Source of the DNA: Neostapfia colusana
Taxonomy: Eukaryota > Streptophyta > Magnoliopsida > Poales > Poaceae
Direction of reading: 5' to 3'
Assembly: GCA_030760725.1 (NCBI GenBank)
Contig: JASWHV010000005.1
Coordinates: 93,068,622-93,132,621 of the forward strand
Length of the DNA stretch: 64,000 nt
Every line of letters starts with the position of its first letter. Positions within the stretch are counted from its first letter, which is position 1. The notes under the pieces are model-generated. The model was not told the DNA's origin and ran no database searches. It worked only from the letters and a program-made list of their open reading frames with translations. The position numbers and the translations under genes are program-made. This document shows, piece by piece, positions 20,901 to 33,422 of the stretch.

Positions 20901-22344
20901 GTGAAGACGTGTAGACAGTGGGGAGCTGAAATGTTTCCGGAATGACGGAGACGGCGTCCTATGGTTCAAGGACCGGATCGTCGTACCCCGTAACCCGGAA
21001 TTACGGAAGAAGATCTTTGATGAGGCTCACTTGTCAAAGTTTTCTATTCACCCCGGCAGCAACAAGATGTATCAAGAACTCAGAAGCAAGTTTTGGTGGA
21101 CACGGATGAAGCGTGAGACTGCAAAATACGTGTCCTAGTGCGATACATGTCGAAGGGTGAAGGCAGACCATATGCGGAAACCAGGACTGTTGCAACCACT
21201 GGGCGTTCCTGCCTGGAAGTGGGAGGACGTGAGCATGGACTTCATCGTCGGTTTACCCACAACTCTTCAAAAGCATGATTCTGTGTGGGTGATAGTCGAT
21301 CGGCTCACCAAAGTTGCCCATTTCATCCCAGTCAACACCAACTACAACGCCAAGAAGTACGCTGAACTGTACATCTCACGGATCCTATGTTTGTACGGCG
21401 TACCCCGTACCATCATATCGGATCGGGGCACTTTATTTGTGTCCCGTTTTTTGGAGCAGCTGCACACTGCCTTGGGGATGAAGCTGATCCGTAGTTCAGC
21501 CTACCACCCACAGACGGATGGGCAAACGGAGCGGGTAAATCAGATCCTAGAAGACAAGCTACGAGCTTGCGCTATCAACCACGGCAAGAATTGGGATGAT
21601 CACTTGCCGTTAGCCGAGTTCTCGTACAATAATGGGTACCAAGCCAGCATCAACATGGCGCCCTACGAGGCGCTATACGGGCGGAAATGTCGCACACCAT
21701 TGAACTGGTGTGAGTCTGGCGAAAGGGTTACCTTCGGGATTGACCTTGTCAACAATGCGGAAGAAAAGGTTCGACTGATTCAAGCGAACCTAAAAGCCGC
21801 TCAATCCCGTCAGAAACAGTATGCGTACCAGAGGAGGCGCCCATTACAATTCGAAGTTGGAGATCACGTATACCTACGGGTGTCTCCAATGAAGGGCGTA
21901 AACCGATTTGGGGTGAGAGGAAAGTTGGCACCCCGATTCATCGGTCCATTCCAGATTACCGAAAGATGTGGATCAGTGGCATACCGGCTGAAATTACTAG
22001 AAGCACTTTCTGGTGTGCACGACGTCTTTCACATTGCCCAGCTGAGGAAGTGTCTTAAGCTATCAACTACCGTTCAGCTGGAGGATATTGAAGAACTGCA
22101 ACCGGATCTCACCTATCGGCAGGAACCGGTGCAGATTATCGATGAAAAGGCCCGAACCACACGCAACCGTACGTTGTGGTTCTACAAGGTTCTATGGAGT
22201 AATCACTCCATGGACGAAGCGACATGGGAGAGCGAAGAATTTCTTCGCGCTAACTACCCCGACTTTTCACGTCGCATATCCAGTAATTTCCCACCGTCCT
22301 CTCTCTCATTTTCACCTTATAATCTCGGGACGAGATTCTTTTAA
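20901..22344 (+). pseudogene. G1 integrase-chromodomain
   Basis: The HHCC region (EAHLSKFSIHPGSNKMYQ...CDTCRRVKADH) is cut by the upstream TGA at 20902 and a TAG at 21136-21138. From 21157 the frame is open to 22344. The DDE residues are visible in MDFIVGLP, SDRGTLFVSRF and YHPQTDGQTERVNQ. A GPY/F-like PRFIGPFQI near 21930 and a C-terminal chromodomain (IIDEKARTTRNRTLWFYKV, ATWESEEFLRANYPDF; about 22120-22265) follow. The chromodomain is expected to steer integration to marked heterochromatin (family knowledge). The stop at 22344 lies inside the polypurine tract. Confidence 0.92.
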
Positions 22345-22355
22345 GGGGGGAGGAA
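22336..22355 (+). promoter_or_regulatory. G1 polypurine tract
   Basis: TTAAGGGGGGAGGA ends directly before the 3' LTR TGTAAGG. The same tract precedes the G2 and G3 3' LTRs and occurs misplaced at 10955-10975. Confidence 0.9.
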
Positions 22356-24917
22356 TGTAAGGGCCTCAGTTTTTGGCACACATTTGAAGTGTTCATCACC
22401 ACACCACACACCTTATTTGAGGAAAGATGATGAACACAAATGAAGAGCAAGTAACCACCGTCAACATGCTCATTAGAGAACAAACTCACATATTGCAAAA
22501 GTGGTATTTCCCACGTGTGATATAGAGGGGCTGGACATATGAAAACTCCTACACATTGCTAAGGATGTCCATGCCAAGTTTCACCCAAATTCAAAACCTT
22601 TTTGAGGTCATTTTGGGTATAGCTAGAAAGAGGGCAGTTTGAAACCATATTCAAATTCAAACTGTTTTTATCACATGAATATAAAAGTGGGAGGCATATT
22701 ATTATTCAGCCCATTTTTGTGAGCTCACACACCAATTTTCACTCCATTTGGAGTTGATCTTGACATGAGCTAAGTGGGACAAATTCAAACTTTATTTGAA
22801 TTCAAAACTGAACTTGTGCTGAAATTCATTCAAACCAAACCCAATTTGAATTCTACTCAATTCAAATGGCTCATGGGTGAATAATTTGAATCACCATGTG
22901 TATTTTGGGGCTCACTGTTTACAACAGTGATTAGGAGTAAATTTCAGAGGTTAAAACCCCGGGTGGGACCCACATGTCAGCCACTGAAGCAAAAGAAACC
23001 GACTGAGGACTCAGCTCGGTTAACCGCGCGTGCTGCAGCTGCCGCCACGGCAAAGAAACCGCGAAGCCACCAGCTGCTTGCCGATCTCAGCCGCGGAACC
23101 GACTCCCTGGGTCTTTATCTACCCGCCCGAGCGGTCACCGGCGCCTTCCATCGCTGCCTCGCCGCACTCTCACTCAAAACGCCGAAACACCTCGCCGCCC
23201 GAGCAAACCTTCGGTTCCTCATCGCCCGGCCGATCCAGTGACCCTCTCGGCGATCTGAGACCAGCACCGGGTGCGCCAAGCCATCTTCGACACCTTCGCA
23301 TCGGTTCCAGACACTGTGCAGCCTTCTCCGAGCTCCAGCGCGGCGATCTTTGCCCTGCCGGTGCAGCTCGAGCCGCCGCTGCGGGAACCGCCTTTCCGGC
23401 CACCACAGCCCACCGTTCACGGAGCTGAAACAGCAAAGAGGTTCGCCTTCAACCCCTCTTTCTTTTCCGCAAGCTCCGGCGGCGTGACAAGCACCGCTCC
23501 GGCCGGAATTTCATATTTTCGCGACGGTGTACAAAAGTGAGGTCGGTACTGATCCGAGAAATCCGTAAACCACACTGCATCACTCATCCTCTCATGGAGA
23601 GGATCACTTCTAGTAGCCCGTGCGGATCCATAGGATCAAGAACCACGAAGAACCGTGGAGGGAAACCGCTGTTCTTCGAGTTTTAGTAGAAATCCCGATT
23701 TCCGGCCTAGGTCGCACGGTGACAGCCCAACACAGCCCTTCCCGAGCTCCTTAGAGCTCATGTCGACCTTTCCTATGGTCCACTGATGCTCGACGACCCT
23801 TAGCTTCATCGGGGGAGGTGCTAGGGAGGGTGGACAACGCAACCGAAGTTCTTCCGAGGTTGCGGCTCGTCGCCGACTAGGTGGCAGCCGTTGTCATGAC
23901 GATCTGACCCCAGAATCCTGTTCCCCGAGTGGAAATAGGCAGGGGCGGCCAGAATCGTGAAGTTTGGAGCTTTACAGAAGCCGGCGGCGAGCTCTCCGGC
24001 GAGGCTCCTCGGCGGCAGAACGTGGGCAGCGGGAGGTTGACGAAGGGGTGGACCCCAGCTGTCAGCGGGAGATATTTTAAATCGGGATCGGGCTGCGGCC
24101 GGGATCAGCTGTGCTGGCGCGCAAATACCCTGTGAGCTCCGGTGTGCCGGACACCTCCGCGCTCGACACGTGTCCCCGCGGGCCCCTAAGAGTTTAAACT
24201 TTTTCCATGATTTTCAGAATTCTTCCAAACTTCAAATCCTCATAACTTTGGCTAGAAAGCTCCAAATCAAGTGAACCAAATTTTGATTGATTCAGCTCTC
24301 TGAGCACTTTCCAGCAAATCAAGTTTCACTTCATGAAATTCCTTAATTCTCCAGAATTAATTCCTCAAAGTTTAAACTGTTTGGAATTTTAACTGGAGAA
24401 TCCTTTGGAGGAAAATTCTGAAATTTTGCTAGGAGGTTCACCAAAATATCCTTGAGCTACCATAAATATTTCAGACCCATTGGAGCTCATTTAATCCACC
24501 TAATGATGTGATTAGTGAAACTGTTCCAGAGAAAATAGAAAATGTTCAGAAACATTTTCAGGATTTTCTCTGAAATTGTTTAGCTCATATCTTTAGTTAG
24601 GAACTTCCAAATTAAGTGATACCAACTCCATTAGAACCCTCTGAAAATCTAGTTTTCAGAAAGTCATAACAAATTTCATGAAAATCCTTAGAGCACCCTA
24701 AGAGTTCCAACTAAGGTCAAGGACATAATTAATTGTGGAGGGGTCAAATGAGCTTTGCTGCAACTAAAACTTGACCAAGTCTCTATTTAGGTTGTAACCA
24801 AACCACAGTCAAAGTTTCACAGCCATTGAGTCTGTCTAGTGGGACTTATAAGCTTCACAAGTGCAAACTTAATACAAATGCATTCAAATTAATACATGTA
24901 TTACTTCTATCATGTAG

Positions 24918-26177
24918 TCGCTAAGGTCGAGGAGGAACCCGAAGTCCTAGACTTCGTTACACCGGAGGAGCAGCTAGCCTACGACCAAGAGCAGCAAGGC
25001 AAGCTCCGGTTTGCATTAACCTTTTTACAATTTTTTATTGTTTTGAGCACTTACTTGTTTACTTTATTCTTTGCATTAGGGTCTTGTTTGGAAGCCCCAC
25101 TGCATAGCCAAGAGAACCATGGGTTGGGTTTAGGATTGCAAACCCCGTTAGCTACTGCATTGCTATGATAGAGTAGGATTCGGTACAAGTCGAGTAGTTG
25201 GAACTACTCGCGAGCATAGGCTAGAGGCACTCGACTCGGGTAGTGATAGCACATGAAACACATGACAAGAAAATGAGACCAAGTGGAGGGTAAGGGCAGC
25301 AGGACTTTGGGGCCTGTGTGCTGTAGCTCCACTTGCGTCGATTGAGGACCGAGCCATGTGCGGGCCTGTTGGACAAGCTAGAACAGTACCGAAGACCTAC
25401 CGGCTATATGGGAACCGGGAAACCGATGTAACTCGGGTAGCTCGGTATTGAGGCATTGCCCGTCGTTCAGAGGGTAGGTTGAGAGCTTTAGGTGTAAATC
25501 GGCTGGCGGCACTGAGATGCGAGTGCAGAGACCTCTTGCTCGGGACGATGGGACCGGTTCAATATTTGGCTGACGGGCGAAAGGTGGTTGCTTACGGCGT
25601 CCGTGATGGTTGTTGTAGGCAACATCGAGTACGGGCGTACGTGACGGGTTATTCGGGTAACCCTGCAGGTGTAAATCGATTATAATCGCCGTCCCTCGCG
25701 GTCATTGAGTACCACTTGTTCACTGTACCATGACGAAGAATGAACAGGCTAGTTACATGTTAAAATGTTGCTGATTGAAAGATGGACTTGATTTCTAATG
25801 AATTGCTGTAGTTTAGAGCTAACTAAAGTTCTTTTCAACTTTGGGCAAAGTACATGAGAGAAATGCGTTTCTTGTTTGATTGCGGCTCTCTCATGTGCCT
25901 TAGCGTAAGGTTCTCCATTACCTGCTGCTAAAACTTGAAAGTAAGGTTCTACTAATTAGGCGAGTCCTTGCAAATGATTTTTACCTCATGTAACCCATCA
26001 CCCCTCATGTAGAAGTTCAATGTTTAGGTGAGACAGGTCAGACTTGCTGAGCCTTCGTGCTCACTGCTTGTGTTTGAAGCTTTTGCAGGGTTCTATGAGG
26101 AAGGGACTCCCGAGGAAGAGACGGAACCCCAGAAGGGGAACCCCGTCGAGTGGGAGTCGTGCACGCCGCAGAGTTAG
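24918..26177 (+). CDS. LTR-embedded spliced mini-ORF (G1 3' LTR copy)
   Basis: This is the second G1 copy of the structure at 13532-14790. Exons are 24918-24998 (81 nt) and 26089-26177 (89 nt), with donor CAAG|GCAAGC and acceptor CTTTTGCAG. Both exons stay open. Differences from the 5' copy are few and include one Ile/Leu and one Glu/Lys replacement, so the frame has survived in both LTRs. The upstream exon is unknown and splicing is inferred. Confidence 0.48.
25191..25210 (+). other. LTR hairpin A (G1 3' LTR)
   Basis: CGAGTAGTT, GG and AACTACTCG make a perfect inverted repeat with 9-base arms. It is the intact version of 13805-13823. Confidence 0.6.
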
Positions 26178-26197
26178 TGTGTGTGTGCTAGCAAGGA

Positions 26198-26218
26198 CAC
26201 GTTCAAGGGCTGAACGTG
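26198..26218 (+). other. LTR hairpin B (G1 3' LTR)
   Basis: CACGTTCA and TGAACGTG form a perfect 8-bp stem around the loop AGGGC, 21 bases after the mini-ORF stop. Confidence 0.62.
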
Positions 26219-26609
26219 GACTTGATGCGTAGTCTACGCCCGCGAGTGTATACTGGACTTATTTTGTTGTAAACATGTTCATAAACCTGTTTATGTAATT
26301 AAATTCCGCTTCCGCTCTGTACCTTTGACGTGTGTTATCGGGTTCTGTGCAACGCAGCACCCCTCAGCGTGATCCTGGCTCGACAGGACCTTGGGGTCAT
26401 GTCAGGACCGGGATCCGCTCATCCAAGATCGTAGAGGATGATGCCGCACGATGCGACACCCGACAGCACACAACATAAGGACACATTATATTACATGGAA
26501 AACCAACTGAAATGTACCAAGTAGTACACTACTCAGTTACAACTAATGTTTATATTACACAGCGGAAGTTTCTTTTGTACAACTCACGCCCGCCTATCTA
26601 GCAAAAGTC

Positions 26610-26632
26610 GGTTGCCCAGCCCTAGGGCAACC
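26610..26632 (-). other. LTR hairpin B (L1)
   Basis: On the minus strand GGTTGCCC and GGGCAACC form a perfect 8-bp stem with the loop TAGGGCT, 24 bases after the mini-ORF stop. The stem sequence is unrelated to that of G1, G2 or L2, but the loop keeps GGGCT. Confidence 0.62.
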
Positions 26633-26655
26633 CACACTAGTTGCACCTCTCCAGC

Positions 26656-27862
26656 TCAGCGCGGCGTGTACGGCTCCCACTCAGCCATGGTCCCCGACGG
26701 AGGATAACCCTCGCCGGTAGACTCGTAACCCGAGTCTGTGGGTGGCTCCTCACCTGAAAAACACTTAAGCAGCAACTGTGAGCACGATGGCTCAACAAGA
26801 CTTAACCGACTCGCCTAGGCATGAAACTCTACATGTAGTATACAACGAACATGGGATGGTACAATTTCAGCAAACGGACACGCCTACAAGTTCATCCTTA
26901 GTTCATCTTTTAGACACAAGTTAACAGTTCATGAATCTGAAATTTAGTAAGCAATTTTTGGTGGCACACATGTAGCAATACAATTATACATATCAGAAAC
27001 ATTGAATTATAACATTTCATATATTAATCTACGTTACGACGCAGCGAACAAGCGGTACTCTTCACCGCGAGGGAAGGGGAATCGACTCGATATACACCTG
27101 CAGGGATACCCAAAGAGCACGTCACGTACACCCACCCGTGGAGCTGCACAGCACGCTCACTCGATGCCGTACGGGACAACCTTTCACCCAACAGCCCAAA
27201 TGTCGAACCGGTCGCACCGAAACGAGCAGGAGGTTCCCTACACAGAGCATCTATCTATGCCCGTTAGCAGATTTCCACCTTGCTGCCCTCAGCCTACACC
27301 TATAAATCGGTGCGTTATGCCTCGACGACCGGAGGTATAGGTTAGATCGGTTTATCGGGGCCCATATATCCGATATGCCTTCGGTACGTTCAATACTTGT
27401 TCAGCAGGGCCGCACATGGATCGGTCCTCAATCGACACGGACAGGGCTGCGCACACAAGACTTCCTCTTGCTGCGCCCTAGCTCCTGTCTAGTCTCATTT
27501 TCATTACTAAAGTGATCTCATATCACTCGAACCAATCCCGTGTGTCCCAAGCCTAAACTCGCGAGTAGATTCCAACTACTCGACTTGTACCGAAGTCCTA
27601 TGAATCATTAAGCATAGCCTGTCTACTCGAGGACTTAGACACTACCCTTACTCTTATATGAAAAAGTCCGGTTACGCAAGTGGGGTTCCATCCATCCTAC
27701 ACCTAATGCACATTCATACCTCACACTAGACATGTAAACAAAGCAAACTTTGTAAAAGGGTTAATGCAAACCGGGGCTTTCCTTGTTGCTGCTGGTCAGT
27801 GGTTAGATCTTCGTCCGGAAGTAGGAAGTCGAGCACTTCCGGAGTCTCCTCGCCTTCAGGGA
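26656..27862 (-). CDS. LTR-embedded spliced mini-ORF (L1, minus strand)
   Basis: Minus-strand exons are 27862-27782 (81 nt) and 26753-26656 (98 nt), with an intron of 1028 nt. Acceptors are AACGTGTAG and GTGTTTTTCAG. The donor reads CAAG|GAAAGC, so GC has become GA in this copy. Both exons are open in the shared phase. Visible pieces are GEETPEVLDF and TTDQQQQ, then GEEPPTDSGY and AEWEPYTPR. Exon lengths equal those of the G3 LTR. It is a decayed or unspliceable copy of the same mini-gene, with function unknown. Confidence 0.45.
27562..27582 (-). other. LTR hairpin A (L1)
   Basis: On the minus strand CGAGTAG, a 7-base loop and CTACTCG form a 7-bp stem at the conserved place in the putative intron. 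Confidence 0.58.
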
Positions 27863-30800
27863 CTACACGTTAACGATATGCTACATGTCAATTCAAATGC
27901 AATGTTTGGAATTGAATAAGTAATTACTATAACTCTAGCTAACCCTCCCCTTGGGTTGTGAAATTTTTATGGTAGCTTGGTAGGGTCCTAACCAGGGTCT
28001 TGACCAAGTTTCATTTGAAACAAAGTTCATTTGAGCCTTGTACAAATAAAAAGCCTATTTGGTCAATATTAGAGTCTCTAAGTAATTCCAGGGGTTTTTA
28101 TGGCTCCAACCACTACTTTCTGGAAACTAGCATTTGAGATGGTTGTAATGGAATTGAGTTCATGTCATTTGAAGAATTCTAGAGGAATTTGTGCCCTAAA
28201 CAAGATTTGAGAAATCTGAAAAATGTTTCTTTACATTTTTTCTATTTTCTCAGAGCAGTTCTCTTAATCACCCAATTCGGGGGGACTAAATGACCTTTAA
28301 TGAGTCTGAAAATTTTACTGGGACTAAAAGATTTTCCAATGAACCTCTCAGCCAAATTTCAGAATTTTTCATAAATTAATTCTCCAGAAAAAATTCCTAA
28401 CAGTTTAAAATTCCAGGATTTAATTCTGGAAAACTATTAAGTTTCATGAGCTGAAATTGGCAATGTTGGAAAGTACTCAACGTCCTTAGTTCAGAAAAAT
28501 TTGGTTCACTGAATTTGGAGCTTCCTAGCAAAAGTTCTATGCATTTGAAGGTGAACTAAACTGGAAAATTCCCCCAAAATGTTTAAACTTCTGCGGGTGG
28601 GTCCCACCACCCGCCTTCTTCCTCCTTGTGCGCGCCCGCGAGTCCAGCGGCGGTGGACTCCAGCGAGGATCGCCGGAACCACCTTCCCGACCACCCCCAG
28701 TGCTAGAACTGGCCGCCCAGCCTTACCTCGCCCTGTGGAACTTGTCTCGGGGGGTCGGAGCTCGCAGGCGGTGACCGGAAACGGCCGTGCGATGTCCACC
28801 GCGGAGGCTAGGGCTCCGGCGAGGTCGTTCTCGCTCTCTGGGGCATGAAAAGGGTTACGGTTTGCTTTAGAAACACCAGTGGGTCACGAGGAACCCGACG
28901 TGAGCAGTCTCGGAAGCTAAAAACGCCGGCAAACCCACTCTCGACGGTGACCCAAGCCGTGTTTGCACCGGTGTCTATGGAAATGGCTACAACTCGGCCA
29001 TTTCTGGACGATTTTGCTCGGTTATTTCTCGAGGAGGGGCGCTAGGAGGTGTAGGAGCTACTTGTGAGCTAGCTGGATCATTGACTCAGCGTGTAATCTG
29101 AATTTCGTATTCTTGCCGAGCTAGGTCAGTTGCACTAGGGTTCGGGACATTCTAAAATTCTTGCTACCCGATGGATCATTTGCCGAATGGTTTGCGGCTA
29201 CACCATATAGGGATCCCCACACACCTTTCTTGTGTAGAACGCAGCCAGCGACGATGGCTGGATGGGGCTGTCACCGGTGAGCCGAACACTGCTCCACCGG
29301 TACCTCCCGGTTCCTCGACTTCGACGGCTTACACCGCTCACAGTCGGGTGCAGCTTGCTGGAGCAGCACGGGGAACAGCTAGAGTACGCCCCGGCGCTCC
29401 TTTTTGCTGCAGGGATCACGAGTGCTCGATGATCAGCATGGCTGCACGGCGGGGATCGGAGGTGCAGACGCTGCGGCAAGTCTTTCGCGCGCGCGGACGC
29501 TGATCAGAGCGGCAGGCGAGGGAGGCAGCATATTCTGGTTTGTTCTGCGTACGTGGTGATCGGGAGGGGGGCGCAAGTTAATCCCAGGCGTGCGCTGGCG
29601 CGGCCGTGAGGCGGTAACCGGTCGCGGTGGCTGACCGGCGACCACCGAGTCGGTTCCCTGTTGCTCACAGTCTCTGACTAGTGGACCCTCCTCCTCCAAT
29701 TATCTTTCCAATTTTTCACCTCTGTTTTTCTGAAAAATATCCCCAGCTACTCCCAATTAACTGTGAGACTTAAGCACCGAGTCATAGTTTAAATTTGGTT
29801 TCCCCAAATTTGAAATTTGTTTGGCTAAATTTGCTTCACATTCGAACTAAAATTCAAATTCAGTTTTGAATTCTTGCAAATTTTGCTCCCGACAAGATGA
29901 AGTCCAATGGGGATGAAAATTGGTGGACCAACTCAGAAAAATGTGCTGAGTTGAATATGAAGCTATATTTTGAATTTAAGTGATTAAAGTTGCTGCAATT
30001 TGAATTTACATTCAAATTGGCCTCTTTTTAAATGCCCCCAAAAGTGCCTCAAAAAGTGTTGGATTTGCATGAAATTTGGCCTGAACGTTCCCAAGACTTT
30101 TTGAGTTCTAGGGGTGAGCTCAACCTCTCATGTTCATGTGTAGAACCCTTACTTTGTGAAAGTTAGGGCTTTCCCCTCTAATTACCCTTTTGATGGAGGT
30201 TACTTGCTCTTCACCAATCTTCACCAGATATCCACAACAAAAGCTGTGGTGTTGTTAGGTGATGGAAAGTTTTTGCAAGTCTCTTTTATTGGGCTTTTAC
30301 ACTGATCCCTAGCCATTGATCACAGAGGGAGAATTTCAAGTTTTTCTCCCGGGCGGCAGAAACTGACCTTGAGCTAAGGAATTGTAAAATTCGTCCTCAA
30401 AACGTGCTTGTTGGGTATCAAACTTCACACACAGGATGTTAACTGCCTAGCACACCTCCCCATCGATTTTGGACCAAGTAATTGAGTGTAGAGTGAGGAA
30501 TCCGAGTTTATTTTGAGGATATACGCTGGATCCTATCGGGTGCACGGTGCCGATAGGTTTAGAGCGCTCCCCAGGTTGTTTAGACCTCATGTCGGTATTA
30601 TACATGATTCCCTGGTGCTTTGGAGCCCAAGAACCGACAATTCGGTGGAGAATTCACCGTGCATGACCTCGCCGGATCCCTAGGGTTTGCTTTTGTCGGT
30701 GCGCGCTATTTTCCGGCGAGTTTCAGCCGCCGGCGACCTCACCAACGTTTCAGCGTGGAGGAAAATGGGGGCGGGGCGGCCAGCAGGGGGTCCGGAGGTG

Positions 30801-32098
30801 GCTGGGAAGTGCCTTTCCAGAGACCTCGCCGGAGGGAGCCGCCACTGCCCTGTTTGGCGCGAGGCTGGAGGTTAGGGATGACTAGTGGGACCCACTGTCA
30901 GCATTTAAACATTTTCCAGATTTTCCCACTTTAGTTCAAACTTTGGAGAGCCATAACTTTGTGTAGGAATGTCCAAAAATTGTGAAACAAATTTTGTTGG
31001 ATTCCTCTCAAAGAGTACTATCATGGGGTGCAGCCCAATGTTTATGAAAATCCCTGGATTTGCCTCATTAATTCATTTAAGGAAAATATTGTAGGAATTT
31101 TTACAGGAGTTCTGTTTATTGGAAAATTCCCAAATTTGGAAAGAGCATTCTTCCAAAATTCCTTGAACTCCAGTAAAATTTCAGAGGTATTGGACCTCAT
31201 TTGCTTGGTCAAATGATGTGTTCATTCCTTATGTCTCTGAAAAATGGGAAAAATGAACAGAGACATTTTCAGCTTTTTCCCAATCCTTCTAAAATCCATA
31301 TCTCCATGTAGAAAACTCCAAAAATTATAAAACCAACTCCTATGGACTCAGGACATTTTGTACTTCTCAAAAAGTCTACTTTGCAGCATAGGAAAGCTAT
31401 ATCTAGGGTCTAATGGCAGATTAGTGAAAACCACATAAGGATTTGTTGTGCTCACATGGAGCCATTTCATGAGCTCAATTTTTGCACACTGCCTAAATAC
31501 CTTCCATAGAAGCTGTGATTAAATTCTCAGCATCGTTGGACCTCTGGAATTTCAGCTACCATCTTTTAGGTTTAAGTGTTCATATAATGGGCTTAATCAC
31601 ATGGTGATTATTAGTATCTCCTTTTCACCTAGCTTTCATCATCTCTAAGGTTTAGATCCAACAACAGAAACCTTTCTGTTGTTTATCTATCTTTTAGGTG
31701 TGAGTTAACTGGTACAACAGTTTTGAATCTTTTTCTAAATTGCTTTTGAATACATGTGCATAAATCATCTTAATAGCACGTGACGTCGACGTTCGACGAG
31801 GACTCGACTCTTCAGCGAGGATCTCCATCTCGTGACGAGTTTGGTGGATTCTCTGGAGGAAGACTAACTCCTAGCTTCTAACAAAATCGTTGAGCAAGGC
31901 AAGCCCCGGTTGCATATCGTTACCGTTTTAAACTTTGCTTTACTTCACCTCATGGTTATTAGACTTGATATTGTGCATTATGTCTAGGATGCTTGAAACC
32001 CACTTGCATGGCTATTACATCCTTGAGTAGAAGGTTTAGTGTAGGCTTTGCCTCGTCGTAGATGCTAGGCTAATGTTGTAGCTAGCTCGGTAGAAGTC

Positions 32099-32147
32099 GA
32101 GTAGTAAAAAGCTACACGCGAGAATGTTCGAGTAATGGAGTTATTCG
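32099..32147 (+). other. Tandem hairpins A (G2 5' LTR)
   Basis: Two adjacent stem-loops (CGAGTAG...CTACACG, one mismatch, and CGAGTAA...TTATTCG, one G-U) match the better preserved pair at 50959-51008 in the 3' LTR. Confidence 0.55.
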
Positions 32148-33180
32148 CGAGAGGTTAATGATAAGAGCACCCTCATAAAAATGAGATGGGGATGGGGATG
32201 TTCCTGTACGATGGAGCGCTCAAGGTTGGTCTCGACCTGCGATGGGTGCGACAATGCTTGAGACCACATGTGGCCTCGACCGGGATGGTAAGGAAAATGT
32301 GGAAGTTGGTTGTAGCCCCGTCCGTGTCGGTTAAGGACCGTATGTATGCGGCCCTGCTGGACAAGATTGAGCTGTACCGGATATATAGTGGGGTATGGGA
32401 CCCATGAAAACGATGTAACTCAATGGACCGTGATATAGAAAATCATCCTTCACGTGGAAATGGCGTTGAGAAGGCGGGAGGTGTAAATCCTTCAGCGGGC
32501 AACTTCGACGTGTCCGCGTAGAGGACCATCCTGCTCGGCGCCAAGCGTTTTTCTATGTCGGGGTGTCGTGTGAAAGGTTGCTGCATACAACGTAAGAAAG
32601 AGCTCTTGAGAGAGTCTTTCGAGGCGGGTGTATGTGTCATGCATTCCGGGTTGTTATTGATTTGGATCACCGTCGCTCGCGGAAGAGGATTGAGCATATT
32701 TGCCCACTGCACCGTGACGTAGTATGAAGAGGAACTAAGTCTCTTAACTTGCTGTTTGTGGATTAATCACTGTATTGGAACTTTGACTGAAGTAGATTTA
32801 GAGCCAACATTTCATTTCCACCTTAGGCTAGCAACATCGGGATAAGTGTTTCTTGTTTGATTGTGGACTTCCGATGTTGTGAGGCGTGAGGACCAATAAA
32901 ATGAAGGCTATAAGAATCTGAATATAAGGATCAAGTTTAGTCAAGCTGCATTTTGCAAATTCCTGTTCCTACTGTCCTACTACCCCTGCATTTAGAGTTA
33001 CATGTTTAGAAGTGACGGTTAAGTCTTGCTGAGCCTTAGTGCTCACGGTTGCTTCTGAGTGTTTTTCGCAGGTAGCAGGATGCCTGCTATGAAGAGGGTT
33101 GTTCGGTGAGACGACGAACCTCATGGTTTGTTCAACTCATCGGAAACCTAGCCGCTGCCTTTCTTTGGTGAAGCTAGTAG

Positions 33181-33206
33181 GAAGCGTTCACGGGCTGAAC
33201 GACTTC
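33181..33206 (+). other. LTR hairpin B (G2 5' LTR)
   Basis: GAAGCGTTCA pairs with TGAACG-A-CTTC, leaving one bulged A, around the loop CGGGC. The same structure is at 52044-52069. Confidence 0.62.
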
Positions 33207-33409
33207 TCTTCGGCGTAGTTAGGGTCGAGAGTGAGTAGTTTGTCCAGCTAGTTTTAATTTCCACTGCGTGTGTACTTATGTTGTAAAAGATCTTATGTTG
33301 AGTAACAAAATGGTTCCGTTTTGTTCTTACGTCTCTTTTCGTGCATGCTGTTGGGTGCCGCATCGCACGGCACCACACACTGTGATTCCCAGGCCGGGCA
33401 CTCACAGCA

Positions 33410-33422
33410 TGGTATCAGAGCC
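33410..33422 (+). promoter_or_regulatory. G2 primer-binding site (tRNA-iMet)
   Basis: TGGTATCAGAGCC starts three bases after the LTR end. Confidence 0.92.

Larger units (their letters stand above)
10976..26404 (+). mobile_element. G1: Ty3/gypsy chromovirus (Tekay/Del-like) with ORF0
   Basis: The layout is 5' LTR, PBS, leader, ORF0, gag, PR-RT-RH-INT-chromodomain, PPT, 3' LTR, about 15.4 kb in all. RT before integrase and a C-terminal chromodomain place it among the chromoviruses. An extra ORF upstream of gag has been reported for rice RIRE3/RIRE8, to my memory. Comparing the first ~180 bases of the LTRs shows three transitions, so the insertion looks recent, yet gag-pol has at least five disabling lesions. 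No target-site duplication is found: the left flank is a PPT scrap and the right flank is another LTR. Confidence 0.92.
22356..26404 (+). repeat. G1 3' LTR (4049 bp)
   Basis: A close match to 10976-15019, with small substitutions and one 10-bp difference near 22655. It has TATAAAA at 22680-22686. The end GTCATGTCA runs directly into the inverted LTR L1, with TGTCA shared by both. Confidence 0.93.
26400..30301 (-). repeat. L1: reverse-strand gypsy LTR (G3 family)
   Basis: On the minus strand it begins TGTAAAAGCCC (30301 leftwards) and ends near 26400-26405. It aligns with the G3 3' LTR (57448-61437) along its length, so it belongs to that family. It has no internal region, PBS or PPT attached. 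The left flank is the exact end of the G1 3' LTR and the right flank is a truncated G2 LTR. No target-site duplication is seen, so it is not a simple solo LTR. It could be a displaced and inverted 5' LTR of G3, which lacks one. Confidence 0.85.
30302..33406 (+). repeat. G2 5' LTR, 5'-truncated
   Basis: It aligns to about 49158-52269 of the 3' LTR, so roughly the first 1.07 kb is missing. The break is exactly at the edge of L1. It contains the GC donor motif at 31895-31915, tandem hairpins A at 32099-32147 and hairpin B at 33181-33206, and ends CTCACA three bases before the PBS. The mini-ORF is not recognisable: its first-exon frame has a stop. Confidence 0.9.

Noticed and set aside
26400..30301. 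L1 as an ordinary solo LTR
   Set aside because: The five bases on either side do not match, and both neighbours are broken or terminal LTRs, so a simple insertion followed by LTR recombination is not supported.
31028..31216. Small plus-strand frame in the G2 LTRs (matching 49826-50032)
   Set aside because: The frame differs between the two LTR copies because of indels, so it is not maintained.
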